Assembly (NCBI GenBank): GCA_016844515.1
Contig: JAERMP010000040.1
Location: 1 to 12,094 of the forward strand
Reading direction: 5' to 3'
From: Thermoleophilia bacterium
Lineage (GTDB): Bacteria; Actinomycetota; Thermoleophilia; Gaiellales; Gaiellaceae
DNA length: 12,094 nucleotides
Of this stretch, positions 1-5,237 are shown in pieces. Made by a program: the position numbers and the translations under genes. The notes under the pieces were generated by a model. That model saw only the letters and a list, made by a program, of their open reading frames with translations, did no database searches and had not been told where the DNA came from. Numbering within the stretch: the first letter of the stretch is position 1; each line of letters opens with the position of its first letter.

Positions 1-1
1 G

Positions 2-655
2 GGAGACGCGATTCACGTTCTCGGACGGGTCGAGAGCTTCGGTGGGAAGCTGCAAGTGCAACTGCGCTCGGTGGAGGCCGCCGAGGACACCGACCCCGCT
101 TCGCTCACGCCGTCTCTCCGCCGAGACGCGGACGAGCTCGACGGGTTCTTCGAGTTCCTCGCGTCCGAGATCTCCCATACCGGGCTTGCGGCAGTCGTCG
201 ACTCGTTCATACGCGACTCCGAGATTCGCGGTTCGCTGCGCGCGCTGCCTGCTGCGGGGGCCGACGGGCATCACGGCTACGCGGGAGGTCTTCTCGAGCA
301 CACGGTGGGAGTCGCGACGCTCTGCCGAGAAACCGCCCAGCTCCACCCGCGATTGCGCTTCGACCTCCTGCTGGCGGCAGCCCTGCTCCACGATGCCGGC
401 CGGATACGGGAGCTTAAACGAGGCCCGTCGTTCCGGCAGACCGAGGAGGGACGCCTCCTGGGACACGTTCACCTCGGTCTGCGCATGATCGAGGAGCGCG
501 CGCAGGACCTCGATCCGGCGGTGCTGGCCGAGCTCCTCCACGCCATCGCCTGCCACCACGACCGCCCTGCAGCGCGTACCGCCGAAGCGGCAGTCCTCTA
601 CCACGCAAACCAGCTCGACGCGCAGGCCGCAACGCGCCCCGTCGGCGACGACTGA
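2..655 (+). CDS. YhaM-like 3'-5' exoribonuclease (OB-fold + HD domain), 5' end cut by window
   Basis: The reading frame is open from base 2 and ends at TGA 653-655, so 217 C-terminal residues are present and the start lies outside the window. Residues about 1-25 (VLGRVESFGGKLQVQL) match the last strands of an OB-fold nucleic-acid-binding domain. Residues about 88-206 form an HD metal-phosphohydrolase domain: HHGYAGGLLEHT (90-101), HD at 130-131, GHVHLG (154-159), HAIACHH (180-186) and a late NQLDA (203-207), the equivalent of YhaM's NLDA. This order is that of the YhaM family, known as 3'-5' exonucleases acting on RNA/ssDNA in the cytoplasm. Between HH and the NLDA-like motif it looks several residues shorter than Bacillus YhaM. 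The next gene begins 6 bases later, suggesting co-transcription. The alternative is a nucleic-acid-binding HD protein of other specificity. Family assignment is fairly sure; activity is inferred. Confidence 0.8.
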   Translation, partial: GDAIHVLGRVESFGGKLQVQLRSVEAAEDTDPASLTPSLRRDADELDGFFEFLASEISHTGLAAVVDSFIRDSEIRGSLRALPAAGADGHHGYAGGLLEHTVGVATLCRETAQLHPRLRFDLLLAAALLHDAGRIRELKRGPSFRQTEEGRLLGHVHLGLRMIEERAQDLDPAVLAELLHAIACHHDRPAARTAEAAVLYHANQLDAQAATRPVGDD

Positions 656-661
656 GCCCGC

Positions 662-1489
662 ATGGCGGTGCTGGCGCTCTGCGGGGCCCTCTCGTGGGGT
701 GTCGGGGACTTCCTCGGCGGGCTCGCAGCGCGGCGCCTGGCAGTTCTCACTGTGCTCGCGGTATCGCAGGCGGTCGGGCTCGCCGGCGTCCTACTCTGGG
801 TCTGGATCGCACGGGATCCGTTCCCCGGTGTCATCGAGCTCGCCCCCGCAGCCGGCGCCGGCATAGCGGGCTTGATCGGGCTGGGAGCGCTATATCGCGG
901 CCTGGCCGTGGGGGCAATGGGGATCGTGGCGCCGATCTCCGCAGCCTCGCCGCTCGTCCCGCTCGCGGTGGACGCGGCGCGCGGGTCGGTTCCGGACGCA
1001 CTCCAGTGGGTCGGGGTGGTGCTTGTGCTGGCCGGGATCGTGACCCTCTCACGCGAGCCCGCGTCGGGCGGGCAGCGGATCGCCGCCGGAGCCGGCCTGG
1101 CGGTCGTCGCTGCGCTGGGGTTCGGGCTCTTCATCGTCGGGCTCGACGCAGGAGCTGATGAGAGTGCGCCGTGGGCCGTCGTCACGGCACGGTCGGCCTC
1201 CGTGGCGCTCGCCGTCACGGTCGCGCTCGTCTACACCCGCACCTCGCTGCGCCCACCTCGAAGCCTCCTTCTGATCCTCGTCGGCATCGGCGTCTTCGAT
1301 ACCGCCGCGAACGTCCTCGTCGCCTTCGCGACCACCAAGGGCGCAGCCGGGATCGTCGCCGTCCTCAGCGCTCTCTACCCGGTGGTGACGATCGTGCTCG
1401 CGCGCATCGTGCTCGGAGAGCGGCTCAGCATCTCGAGGCGCGCAGGTGGTGCGATCGCACTGACGGGCGCCGTGCTCGTCGCAGCCTGA
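662..1489 (+). CDS. EamA-family (DMT superfamily) transporter
   Basis: A 275-residue protein made almost wholly of hydrophobic helices, with about ten predicted transmembrane segments in two similar halves, as expected for a two-EamA-domain drug/metabolite transporter (family length about 280-300). It opens straight into the first helix (LALCGALSWGVGDFLGGLAA). The first half carries APISAASPLVPL and the second half ends with the typical GERLS followed by GGAIALTGAVLV. It sits in the inner membrane; the substrate (amino acid, nucleotide precursor or drug) cannot be told from sequence. ATG 662 lies 6 bases after the upstream HD-protein stop, with no clear Shine-Dalgarno, so translation may be coupled. 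An orphan membrane protein follows after 57 bases. Confidence 0.85.
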   Translation: MAVLALCGALSWGVGDFLGGLAARRLAVLTVLAVSQAVGLAGVLLWVWIARDPFPGVIELAPAAGAGIAGLIGLGALYRGLAVGAMGIVAPISAASPLVPLAVDAARGSVPDALQWVGVVLVLAGIVTLSREPASGGQRIAAGAGLAVVAALGFGLFIVGLDAGADESAPWAVVTARSASVALAVTVALVYTRTSLRPPRSLLLILVGIGVFDTAANVLVAFATTKGAAGIVAVLSALYPVVTIVLARIVLGERLSISRRAGGAIALTGAVLVAA

Positions 1490-1521
1490 CGCTGTCGCTT
1501 CCCGCGAGCGTGTCGAGGAAG

Positions 1522-1552
1522 GACCACGCCCACGTGTGGAGAACGCGTGGTC
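1522..1552 (+). promoter_or_regulatory. Hairpin enclosing the ribosome site of the next gene
   Basis: GACCACGC (1522-1529) is the exact reverse complement of GCGTGGTC (1545-1552), giving an 8-bp GC-rich stem with a 15-base loop; within the loop CCA and TGG can pair further. The only Shine-Dalgarno-like sequence before the membrane-protein gene, GGAGA at 1538-1542, lies in the loop. The candidate start GTG 1547 is in the 3' arm, and GTG 1553 follows it directly. The sequence shows the symmetry; control of translation initiation is inference. It might instead be a U-less terminator after the transporter gene. Confidence 0.45.
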
Positions 1553-2182
1553 GTGAGCGAGGTACCGTCGGCGGTGGCGGAGCAGTCTCCTGTCCGGATC
1601 GGGGTGTTCATGACTCTGGCCGCACTCGGCTTCGCAGCGTTGATCGGAGTGATCGCGGTCGCCGACGCCGACAGCGCCAGCTCTGCTGTCGGAATCGGAA
1701 CCGGGGCCGCCGTGACCGTGTTCATCGCCGGGGGCACGATCGCCTGCGCGCTCGCGTGCCTCGTGCGTCGCCGCACCGAGATCCTCGCTCTCGGGGGCAT
1801 TGCGGCCGCGGCGCTCGCCATCGACCTCTTCGTGCTGGCGATCTGGCGCGAGATCGACGACGAGACCTACGGGAAGATCGCGGCGATCGCGTTCGTATGG
1901 ACGTTCTTCGCTCTCCTGATGCTCGGCCTCACGCTCGCCGTCCACGCTCGAGAGCCGCTCGCAAGAGCGCTCTACATCGGGGCGATGCTTGCCTCTGCGA
2001 TCGCCGGCTTGATCTCCTCGTGGCTCATCGCCACGACCGGAGACGAATTCACACCGTTCTCTCCGTTCGGGCTCGAGTCGATCTCGGACGAGAGCCTGCT
2101 CAGACCGCTCGCGGCTGCGCTTGTCCTTCTCTCGACCCTTTGGTTCGGCGCCCTCGCGGCGAGCCGCCTCGAGCAAAGCTAG
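1547..2182 (+). CDS. Uncharacterised six-helix membrane protein
   Basis: I do not recognise a family. The 211-residue product has six hydrophobic stretches (about residues 17-38, 48-72, 78-100, 110-133, 140-163 and 185-206) separated by short loops, a charged loop REIDDETYGK after helix 3, and an acidic loop before helix 6. There is no cleavable signal peptide, catalytic motif or repeat. Two GTG codons can start it: 1547 and 1553. GGAGA at 1538-1542 sits 4 bases from the first and 10 from the second, so 1553 fits ribosome spacing better and would shorten the protein by two residues. It follows the EamA transporter on the same strand and its TAG stop overlaps the stop of the opposing YchF-like gene. 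That it is a real gene is supported by its clean helix pattern; its role is unknown. Confidence 0.7.
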   Translation: MVVSEVPSAVAEQSPVRIGVFMTLAALGFAALIGVIAVADADSASSAVGIGTGAAVTVFIAGGTIACALACLVRRRTEILALGGIAAAALAIDLFVLAIWREIDDETYGKIAAIAFVWTFFALLMLGLTLAVHAREPLARALYIGAMLASAIAGLISSWLIATTGDEFTPFSPFGLESISDESLLRPLAAALVLLSTLWFGALAASRLEQS

Positions 2183-3117
2183 ACGTTGAAGCGCACGTTG
2201 AGGACGTCCCCGTCCTCGACGACGTAGGCCTTCCCTTCGAGACGTTGGAGCGCGCGGCGGGCAGCTTCGGCATGGGAGCCGCACTCGAGCAGGTCGTCCC
2301 AGCGGATCACCTCGCAGCGAATGAACCCGCGCGCGATGTCGGAGTGGATCGACTCCGCCGCGTCAAGTGCAGTCTCGCCGTAGCGCAGCGTCCACGACCG
2401 TGCCTCGGTGTCGCCGATCGTGAAGAAGGTGATGAGGCGCAGCGCCTCCTTCAGTCGCCGCACGACGTCGTCAAGAGCCGATGGCCCGGAGCGAAACTCG
2501 GCCGCCTCCTCCACTGGTAGCTCCGCCAGCTCCATCTCGAGAGCGCAGTCGATTCCCCGCGGGCCGTTCTCGAGCGGAAGGAGCGGCTTCGTGGTCAGCG
2601 GCTCGAGCTCGCGTGGGAGATCGCCTCCCCAGTCAGTCAGGGGCCTCCCCGCCTCGAGATGCTCGAGGAGTCTCTCGAGCTGCTCTGCCTCGAGGCGTTT
2701 AGAGCGATCTCCGGACTTCGCCTCCTTGCGCACCCTCTCCAGCCGGCGCTCGACGTGATCCCGATCCGCGACGATCAGCTCGAGCTGCAGGCTCTCCAGA
2801 TCGGCGGCGGGATCGGCGGCTTGCGAGAAGCCGTCCAGCACCGCGAGCAGAGCATCAGCCTGCCGCAAGCCTCCCGTCACCTCGACGCCGGCACCGGGCA
2901 CATCAACGACGCGGATCGCAGCGGGCGTGGTCTTCTTCGAGCCGATGAGTGCGGCGAGTCGATCGAGCCGGTCGTCCGAGATGACGGCCATGCCCACGTT
3001 CGCCTTCTCCGTCACTGCCGCGTAGGCCGTGACCTCGGCGCCGGCGTGCGTGAGCGCGTTGAACAAAGTCGTCTTCCCCGCGTTGGGGAGGCCGACGATC
3101 CCGACTTGAAGTGGCAA
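2179..3117 (-). CDS. Shortened, divergent YchF/OLA1-type P-loop NTPase
   Basis: A 312-residue protein (YchF is usually about 360). The G1 P-loop GLPNAGKTTLFNALT (9-23) and the stretch NVGMAVISDDRLDRL (40-54) are plainly YchF-like. The C-terminal TGS/DUF933 domain (about 223-312: ALRLITFFTIGD, SWTLRYGETALDAAESIHSD, RGFIRCEV, GKAYVVEDGDVLNVRFNV) is complete. The middle is not: G3 reads DVPGAG (72-77) and goes almost directly to GGLRQADALLAVLDGF. Where YchF has NxxE, the nucleotide-specificity motif that favours ATP, this protein has LLPLENGPRG with no NxxE or NKxD. About 40-50 residues of the G domain seem missing. YchF proteins are cytosolic ribosome-associated ATPases linked to stress. This may be a paralogue with altered or no nucleotide selectivity. 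The start is TTG 3117-3115, 9 bases after the upstream stop, with no good ribosome site, suggesting coupling. Confidence 0.82.
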   Translation of the reverse strand: MPLQVGIVGLPNAGKTTLFNALTHAGAEVTAYAAVTEKANVGMAVISDDRLDRLAALIGSKKTTPAAIRVVDVPGAGVEVTGGLRQADALLAVLDGFSQAADPAADLESLQLELIVADRDHVERRLERVRKEAKSGDRSKRLEAEQLERLLEHLEAGRPLTDWGGDLPRELEPLTTKPLLPLENGPRGIDCALEMELAELPVEEAAEFRSGPSALDDVVRRLKEALRLITFFTIGDTEARSWTLRYGETALDAAESIHSDIARGFIRCEVIRWDDLLECGSHAEAARRALQRLEGKAYVVEDGDVLNVRFNV

Positions 3118-3126
3118 CGAGGGCGG

Positions 3127-3354
3127 TTAGGCCTCGAAGCCGACGCGCGTCTCGCGGGCGAACCGCTTCGCGTAGAGAACGCGGGCGAGGACGAGGAGGA
3201 TGTTCCCGTCCTGGGACTCGAGGCCGATCGCGCCGAGCGCGCCCGCAGCCAAGGAGGCCTCGAGAGCGTCCGCACTCGCCGGTGTGACGAGGATGCTCAG
3301 GATCTGTCCACCGTCGAGCCCGATCTCGACCCGGACGAAGCCGTTGTCAACCAC
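3127..3354 (-). CDS. Small conserved-looking protein, DUF3107-like (75 aa)
   Basis: The best start is GTG 3354-3352: GGAGGT at 3368-3363 lies 8 bases upstream, an unusually strong ribosome site for this window. The longer frame to 3390 would lie entirely within the epimerase gene. The product starts MVDNGFVRVEIG and ends RVLYAKRFARETRVGFEA. The layout (a VxIG opening, a SADALE-like middle, a Gly-rich bend, a late hydrophobic-Tyr strand and a terminal RVGF) resembles the actinobacterial DUF3107 family (Rv3208A-like, about 75-90 residues, function unknown). That resemblance is from memory and tentative. No signal peptide or membrane helix; probably cytoplasmic. Its start overlaps the epimerase by 8 bases and its TAA is 9 bases from the YchF-like start, so the three are very likely one operon. 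Confidence 0.65.
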   Translation of the reverse strand: MVDNGFVRVEIGLDGGQILSILVTPASADALEASLAAGALGAIGLESQDGNILLVLARVLYAKRFARETRVGFEA

Positions 3355-3751
3355 TGAACACCACCTCCGTGAGCACGCCGTGAACGGCACTTGGATGCAC
3401 GAATGCGACCTCGAGGCCGAAAAGCCCGCGGCGGGGCGTCTCGTCGATCATCTGCGCACCTTCGCCCACCAGCCGTCGGATCGTTGCGTCGATATCGTCG
3501 GTCTCGAGGGCAACGTGATGCATGCCGGGCCCTCGCCGCGCGAGAAAGCGCCCGACGTGCGTGTCCTCACCCGAAGGGGCAACAAGCTCGACCCGGCTGT
3601 CGCCGACGAACAGCGAGGCCGCGCGGACGCCCTGCTCGGAGAGCTCGTCGCGACCCTCGAGGCGCGCGCCGAAGAGCCGTTCGTACATCGCGATCGCCTC
3701 ATCCAGATCGGACACGGCGACGCCGAGATGATGGATGCCGCGGACGTGCAC
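3347..3751 (-). CDS. mce: Methylmalonyl-CoA epimerase (VOC superfamily)
   Basis: The predicted 134-residue protein has the length and motifs of methylmalonyl-CoA epimerase, which interconverts (2S)- and (2R)-methylmalonyl-CoA in propionyl-CoA metabolism. It shows two VOC modules: GIHHLGVAVSDLDEAIAMYERLFG (5-28) and GMHHVALETDDIDATIRRL (76-94), with the family's EQGV (39-42) and VELVAP (54-59). Expected metal ligands are present: a His in IHHLG, a His in GMHHVA and Glu in LTEVV near the end. GTG 3751-3749 was chosen because the protein then begins right at the first strand; an in-frame TTG at 3778 would add nine unlikely residues. No propionyl-CoA carboxylase or mutase is adjacent. Related VOC enzymes such as glyoxalase are less likely given HGVLTEVV. 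Its 3' end contains the strong ribosome site of the next gene. Confidence 0.88.
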   Translation of the reverse strand: MHVRGIHHLGVAVSDLDEAIAMYERLFGARLEGRDELSEQGVRAASLFVGDSRVELVAPSGEDTHVGRFLARRGPGMHHVALETDDIDATIRRLVGEGAQMIDETPRRGLFGLEVAFVHPSAVHGVLTEVVFSG

Positions 3752-3775
3752 TCGCGCGATGCTACTCGTCCAGCC

Positions 3776-3786
3776 CAAGTTACAAC
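3776..3786. repeat. CAAGTTACAAC, copy 1
   Basis: Eleven bases identical to 5200-5210. It lies 25 bases upstream of the chosen epimerase start, flanked here by CCC and GGG. On the minus strand it reads GTTGTAACTTG, so its last ten bases also match 5211-5220. It is an AT-rich word in a GC-rich region. It could be an operator half-site or a boundary mark of the low-GC segment. An 11-base match alone can arise by chance in 12 kb. Confidence 0.45.
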
Positions 3787-3834
3787 GGGAAGTAGGTCTT
3801 CACGACACGTACGCCGGTCGAACGTCTTCGGCGG

Positions 3835-3854
3835 GCCACGGAACTCCCCGTGGC
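3835..3854 (-). terminator. Possible U-less hairpin terminator after the lipoprotein gene
   Basis: GCCACGG (3835-3841) and CCGTGGC (3848-3854) are perfect reverse complements around a 6-base loop, about 85 bases past the lipoprotein stop on the minus strand and before the epimerase. No T-run follows, so it is at best a high-GC-type terminator. Bases 3752-3939 otherwise hold no gene and presumably include the epimerase operon promoter, which I could not pinpoint. Confidence 0.35.
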
Positions 3855-3939
3855 TCCCGACCTCGATGATCGGATCGGGAGCGATCTGTCCGTTGCTGCT
3901 ACTCAGTCCGTCGGGCCGTTTGTGACACCCGAGGATGGC

Positions 3940-4875
3940 TTATCCCTCGCCAAGGCCCCATTCGACGGTGATCTCATTAGCTGCGGTCGAAGTGACCTGT
4001 TGTGCGTCCATACCATCTGGACGGCTAGTGAAAATGTCCGCCTGCGGGCCTGTCGTTGCCCGTGAGTAAGCAATCCACTTCCCATCGGGCGACCAGACGG
4101 GGCCGAACAGAAAGGCGCCAGGCTCGGCGACCCGCTGCAGAACCTCGCCGTTCAGATCCATGATCACGATGCGCCCACGGTCGGATGTGAGCACGGACGC
4201 TCCGTCGGGCGAGAAGCGCCCGGAATCTTCGAAACGACCTTTCGAAAGCGGGCGTGGCTCCCCGTCGGGGAGGTCCATGATCAACAGCGGACCATTCTCC
4301 TCGTCGGCCGAGCGCTTGAACACGAACTGCGCACCGTCGGGCGAGTAGTCGCCGGGAAAGTCGACCATTCCCTCAGGCGTCGTCGTCAGCCGCTGTAGAT
4401 CTTCGCCATGAGATGAGCGAACGGTGTAGATCCCTCTGCGTGACGGGTCCGCGTCGTCCCAACCTTCACAGGCGAGCCATTTGTCGTCAGGCGACCAGAC
4501 GGTGCATACGAGGTTGAGGCTCTTATCGGCTATCTCGAGCGTCCGGGCGACGGTCCCGTCTGGCTCGATGATTGCCGTTCCGACCCGCTCGTCCGGGAGG
4601 AGGGTCATGACGGCGATCTCGTTGCCACTCCGCGACCAGCGACCACCGCCCTCGGGTCCGGGCAGCGTGAGTTCTTCCTCGTCGGTGCCATCGGCCTGGG
4701 CGGTGTGCGTACTTATGAATGTGTGGCCCGCTTCGTTGAAGCGGGAGAACATGAGGCGACCTGCGAGCCCCTTCGATGAATCCTCGTCACCGCTCGCACA
4801 CGCTCCGAGCGCAAGCAGCACACCACCTAGCACGAGCACCGCCAGCCCATTCAGCCCGACGCGTTTCGCCCCCAT
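3940..4875 (-). CDS. TolB-like beta-propeller (PD40/WD40-like) lipoprotein
   Basis: A 311-residue exported lipoprotein. Residues 1-26 form a signal peptide: basic MGAKR, a hydrophobic core, then lipobox LGAC (23-26) with Cys26 as the lipidated residue, followed by an acidic serine-rich linker. The rest is a beta-propeller with repeated PD40 motifs: WSRSGNEIAVM (80-90), WSPDDKWLAC (127-136), YSPDGAQFVF (177-186), FSPDGASVLT (221-230) and WSPDGKWIAYSR (261-272), five clear blades and probably a sixth. Proteins of this kind bind partners or glycans outside the membrane; no catalytic residues are evident. ATG 4875-4873 is the first start after an in-frame stop, but no Shine-Dalgarno precedes it. 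A 14-codon ORF with a strong ribosome site ends in TGATG at this start. GC is lower than in the neighbours, which hints at separate origin. Its partner is unknown. Confidence 0.82.
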   Translation of the reverse strand: MGAKRVGLNGLAVLVLGGVLLALGACASGDEDSSKGLAGRLMFSRFNEAGHTFISTHTAQADGTDEEELTLPGPEGGGRWSRSGNEIAVMTLLPDERVGTAIIEPDGTVARTLEIADKSLNLVCTVWSPDDKWLACEGWDDADPSRRGIYTVRSSHGEDLQRLTTTPEGMVDFPGDYSPDGAQFVFKRSADEENGPLLIMDLPDGEPRPLSKGRFEDSGRFSPDGASVLTSDRGRIVIMDLNGEVLQRVAEPGAFLFGPVWSPDGKWIAYSRATTGPQADIFTSRPDGMDAQQVTSTAANEITVEWGLGEG

Positions 4876-4919
4876 CAGCGGTGGCCAGGTGTTGATTGCT
4901 TCAAGGAAAGGACCTTCAT
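4875..4919 (-). CDS. Possible 14-codon leader ORF coupled to the lipoprotein gene
   Basis: ATG 4919-4917 is preceded by AGGAGG (4930-4925) five bases upstream, the best ribosome site near here. It encodes MKVLSLKQSTPGHR and stops at TGA 4877-4875, whose final A is also the first base of the lipoprotein ATG (TGATG). The lipoprotein gene has no ribosome site of its own, so ribosomes finishing the leader could restart on it. The peptide has no run of one amino acid typical of attenuation leaders. The alternatives are a chance ORF, or a frameshift that has separated the true start from the gene. The geometry is direct; the function is inference. Confidence 0.45.
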   Translation of the reverse strand: MKVLSLKQSTPGHR

Positions 4920-5128
4920 AACTTCCTCCTGGGATCCCGTAATACTCGCATGGGCCATGGCGTAATGGAGAGCGCGTACCTCAGTTCTGTCCTTTAGTGC
5001 CTAGCTACCCGGGCGGCCCCGCGTGGCCGAAACCACGTTCTACGACGCCCGCGAGTCAGGCAAAGGTTGGGACGGCTGCCAAGAGTACTGCCACGCAGGT
5101 GCGACTGGGCCTAGCCGAAATAGGGTTA

Positions 5129-5149
5129 CCCAGATGGCTACCAGCTGGG
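5129..5149. repeat. Imperfect 9-position inverted repeat (hairpin)
   Basis: CCCAG-A-TGG, loop CTA, CCA-G-CTGGG: eight of nine positions pair around a three-base loop. It is about 90 bases beyond the ftsH stop on the minus strand and has no following T-run. It could be a terminator for the long minus-strand operon or a structured part of the lipoprotein 5' region. Confidence 0.4.
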
Positions 5150-5199
5150 CTCCCGACCACTGACCCGCCGCACGGTTGAGCCAGATCAGGCGCTCCCGT

Positions 5200-5220
5200 C
5201 AAGTTACAACTTGTAACTTG
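5200..5220. promoter_or_regulatory. Perfect 21-bp palindrome
   Basis: CAAGTTACAA (5200-5209), a single C, then its exact reverse complement TTGTAACTTG (5211-5220). It lies 17 bases past the ftsH stop, upstream of the lipoprotein gene. The AT-rich symmetric form with a one-base centre is that of a dimeric repressor (for example TetR-type) operator more than a terminator, since there is no T-run and a hairpin would need to open its centre. Its left arm plus the centre recurs at 3776-3786. The regulator is unknown and none is encoded in the window. Confidence 0.55.
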
Positions 5221-5237
5221 CGAGTGAGTACGCCGCG

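Larger units (their letters stand above)
4920..5237. other. Intergenic region between ftsH and the lipoprotein gene
   Basis: About 320 bases without a convincing protein gene. It must contain the promoter of the leader/lipoprotein unit, but I see no clear -35/-10 pair. A 60-codon plus-strand frame (4997-5179) has no ribosome site or recognisable product. It holds the strong ribosome site at 4925-4930, a hairpin at 5129-5149 and a palindrome at 5200-5220. Two short overlapping inverted repeats, CGGCC/GGCCG (5014-5018/5025-5029) and CGTGG/CCACG (5022-5026/5033-5037), exclude each other but are weak. No tRNA T-arm motif is present. Confidence 0.5.

Noticed and set aside
1049..2284. A 411-codon minus-strand frame opposite the transporter and orphan membrane gene.
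   Set aside because: Its product is an Arg/Asp/Glu-rich low-complexity string typical of the antisense of high-GC coding DNA, while the plus-strand genes have clear membrane helices.
1171..2520. A 449-codon plus-strand frame.
   Set aside because: Arg-rich shadow of the transporter and membrane gene that continues into the antisense of the YchF-like gene.
5014..5037. Two overlapping, mutually exclusive short hairpins suggesting an attenuator.
   Set aside because: Stems are only five base pairs in GC-rich DNA and no T-run or conserved riboswitch motif follows; chance is a sufficient explanation.
4997..5179. A 60-codon plus-strand frame in the ftsH-lipoprotein gap.
   Set aside because: No ribosome site, no recognisable product and proline-rich composition; treated as non-coding.
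3776..5220. An insertion sequence bounded by the CAAGTTACAAC copies.
   Set aside because: There is no transposase or recombinase between them and the repeat is only 11 bp; kept only as a possible acquired segment.
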